From Treponema sp. (GTDB lineage Bacteria > Spirochaetota > Spirochaetia > Treponematales > Treponemataceae): 8,506 nt of DNA. Within the stretch, counting starts at the first letter, position 1. The number at the start of each line of letters is the position of its first letter. Shown here in pieces: positions 7,128-8,506 of the stretch. The DNA lies in the NCBI GenBank assembly GCA_012799545.1, contig JAAZLA010000018.1, positions 1-8,506 of the forward strand, read 5' to 3'. The notes under the pieces are model-generated. The model saw nothing but the letters and a program-made list of their open reading frames with translations. It did no database searches and was not told where the DNA came from. The position numbers and the translations under genes are program-made.

Positions 7128-7875
7128 ATAGAACTCTCCGAAGTACTCTATCTGCTTGATAAAAAATTTCTTCTGTTTTTACGCCATCTGTATAGAAACT
7201 AAAGGTTTTTAGCATATTGGAAAAATAATGTATGTTTATATAACTTGAAGCATCAGTATATATTTTCTCTTCTTGCAAGCTATCATTTAAAAATTTTTTT
7301 TGATCATAGATAAATTCACTCGAGAAAGGTTTTTCATAGGAATTTTCATAACGCAGACGACTCTTTTCAAAAACTTCTTCTTTTTGAATAAGCCTATCTT
7401 TTTCATCCCAAAGATAGCTTTCTTTGACAAGGCTTTTTCCCGCTTCTTTTTTTACTTTATCATAGACTTTTTTTTCCAAGCTCTTGAGTCTTCCTTTTTC
7501 ATCATAAAGCGACTCAAAATATAAATCCCTCTCATAATCAATACCTATCTTTTTATACGCAACAAGAGAATCATCCATATAAAAAAAAGCTTCAGATGCG
7601 AGGAGTATATCTTCCGTGTCAGTTTGCTCATAGATATTTCGCTGAAATTCACGAGCGAGTGCATCATATTTTTTTACTATCACCCGAGAGTCATATTGTA
7701 AAATAATGCTTTGCATAGCACCAGCTTGTTCTTTTGTAAAATACAAAGCTTCATCTTCTAAGAGGTGGGATCGAAGTAGATTTTTTGAATCAAGCAAGCT
7801 TTCTTGACTTCCAAGAAAATACACAAAGATGAGAGAAAAAAAAGCTATAAAAAGATTTTTTTTAGATTGCGTCAT
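7120..7875 (-). CDS. Unrecognised exported or membrane-anchored protein with degenerate YD-type repeats
   Basis: I do not recognise this 251-residue protein. It begins MTQSKKN and then has a hydrophobic segment at about 8-22, consistent with a Sec signal peptide or a single anchor. There is no cysteine anywhere in the protein, so it is not a lipoprotein. The rest is charged, rich in Lys, Glu, Asp and Tyr, and is probably periplasmic. The middle has a loose repeat: YDEKGRL (124-130), WDEKDRL (156-162) and YDQKKFL (190-196), spaced 32 and 34 residues, with further aromatic-Asp pairs towards the C-terminus. This recalls YD/MORN-like beta-hairpin repeats. It overlaps ftsY by 4 bases and the first Lol permease by 8 bases, so it is co-translated with both. 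A role in lipoprotein or envelope handling is suggested only by position. The reading frame is supported by these tight overlaps on both sides. Confidence 0.85.
   Translation of the reverse strand: MTQSKKNLFIAFFSLIFVYFLGSQESLLDSKNLLRSHLLEDEALYFTKEQAGAMQSIILQYDSRVIVKKYDALAREFQRNIYEQTDTEDILLASEAFFYMDDSLVAYKKIGIDYERDLYFESLYDEKGRLKSLEKKVYDKVKKEAGKSLVKESYLWDEKDRLIQKEEVFEKSRLRYENSYEKPFSSEFIYDQKKFLNDSLQEEKIYTDASSYINIHYFSNMLKTFSFYTDGVKTEEIFYQADRVLRRVLYD
7134..7139 (-). promoter_or_regulatory. Ribosome binding site of the first Lol permease gene
   Basis: GGAGAG on the minus strand, 6 bases before the ATG at 7127 and inside the coding end of the unknown exported protein. It supports the overlapping start. 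Confidence 0.65.
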
Positions 7876-8506
7876 GAACCAATAAACTCATCCAAAAACT
7901 GCGACTTTGCAAAGGGCTCTATGTCGGTATAACGCTCGCCATTTGTGATAAAAGCAAGAGGAAGACCTAAGTCTTTGCCTAAACTTATAACAACGCCACC
8001 CTTTGCGCTCGAGTCATATTTTGTAAGGATAACGAAATCTATACCTATAGCTTCGTGAAAAACCTCTGCTTGACGGAGGGCATTTTGCCCTGTTGTCGCA
8101 TCTAAAATAAGAATTTTCTTATATGCTCCCTCACTCGCCTTATCTTCTGCAAGGCGGTTTATTTTTTGTAATTCTTTTACCAAATTTTCTTTATTATGTA
8201 AGCGTCCTGCAGTATCTGCAAGCACTAAGCCTTTCCCCTTCGCCTTTACCGATTCAATCGCATCATAAATAACAGCCCCTGGGTCCGAACCTGCTTTTTG
8301 GTGCACAACCCTCATGCCGACTTTTTCTCCGTGATAGACGAGCTGTTCGATTGCGGCTGCACGAAAGGTATCTCCTGCAGCTAAAACAGATTCAAGATTC
8401 ATTTCGCTCTTAAAATGATGCGCAAGTTTTGCGATGGTACTTGTTTTCCCTACTCCATTAACTCCTAGAACCAAAAAAACCGTAAGTTTTTCTGGATCGG
8501 GTTCTA
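7872..8506 (-). CDS. ftsY: Signal recognition particle receptor FtsY, NG-domain GTPase (N-terminus cut off by window edge)
   Basis: FtsY is the SRP receptor: with Ffh and 4.5S RNA it docks ribosomes making membrane proteins onto the inner-membrane translocon, and both GTPases hydrolyse GTP in the complex. The last 210 residues are visible, numbered here from the first full codon at 8504. GTPase motifs in order are G1 GVNGVGKT (14-21), the insertion-box/G2 region GDTFRAAAIEQL (44-55), G3 DTAGR (97-101), DATTGQNALRQA (135-146), G4 TKYD (161-164) and SAKGGVVIS (166-174). DTFRAAA and DATTGQNA distinguish FtsY from Ffh, which normally has DTYRPAA. The reading frame stays open to the right edge, so the TTG at 8474 is not the start; the N domain and any acidic region lie outside. 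TKYDSSAKGG and the closing loop ITNGE differ slightly from the usual TKLDGTAKGG and GVGE. The stop overlaps the next gene's ATG by 4 bases. Confidence 0.97.
   Translation of the reverse strand, partial: EPDPEKLTVFLVLGVNGVGKTSTIAKLAHHFKSEMNLESVLAAGDTFRAAAIEQLVYHGEKVGMRVVHQKAGSDPGAVIYDAIESVKAKGKGLVLADTAGRLHNKENLVKELQKINRLAEDKASEGAYKKILILDATTGQNALRQAEVFHEAIGIDFVILTKYDSSAKGGVVISLGKDLGLPLAFITNGERYTDIEPFAKSQFLDEFIGS

Noticed and set aside
7294..7863. Several 8-base A or T runs in the unknown exported protein gene (for example 7294-7301, 7468-7475, 7581-7588, 7836-7843, 7856-7863), possible phase-variable tracts
   Set aside because: Runs of the same length occur in neighbouring housekeeping genes (for example 3701-3708, 5543-5550, 7086-7093) and fit Lys/Phe-rich coding in an AT-rich genome; none is long enough to argue for switching.
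8474..8506. TTG at 8474 as the start of a short FtsY
   Set aside because: The frame stays open to the window edge with FtsY-like sequence before it, and a start directly ahead of the G1 loop would remove the first strand and the N domain.

Overview
The window is a densely packed stretch of bacterial chromosome, about 40% G+C by eye. All eight genes lie on the minus strand, so the reading order runs from high to low coordinates. The LolCDE exporter points to a diderm bacterium. The combination of FtsY, LolCDE, McsA, a McsB-like protein and ClpC in a low-GC setting suggests a spirochaete, most likely Treponema-like. That assignment is inference from gene content and protein style; no rRNA or other taxonomic marker is present.

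Layout in transcription order: (1) ftsY, the SRP receptor GTPase, cut by the right edge so that its N-terminus is missing (7872-8506); (2) an unrecognised secreted or membrane-anchored protein of 251 aa (7120-7875); (3) a LolC/E-type permease (5790-7127); (4) the ATPase lolD (5066-5797); (5) a second LolC/E-type permease (3741-5069); (6) mcsA, a zinc-finger/UVR adaptor (3193-3726); (7) a McsB-like phosphagen-kinase homologue whose catalytic motifs are missing (2091-3200); (8) clpC, an AAA+ unfoldase, cut by the left edge so that its C-terminus is missing (1-2075).

Neighbouring genes overlap by 4 or 8 bases or are separated by only 14-15 bases. There is no intergenic stretch of even 20 bases, so the set reads as one operon or part of one. 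I see no promoter, terminator, tRNA, rRNA, CRISPR array, insertion sequence or attachment site. The operon promoter and its end must lie outside the window.

The genes fall into two functional blocks. The first is envelope biogenesis: FtsY brings ribosomes to the inner membrane, and LolCDE extracts lipoproteins from that membrane; the unknown exported protein sits between them. The second is protein quality control: McsA, a McsB-like protein and ClpC. In Firmicutes the second block is normally ctsR-mcsA-mcsB-clpC, but here the position of ctsR is occupied by lolCDE. The main point of interest is that the McsB homologue keeps its length and fold landmarks but has lost the catalytic glutamates, the active-site cysteine and several nucleotide-binding arginines. 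It may act as a pseudokinase partner of McsA/ClpC rather than as a protein-arginine kinase.
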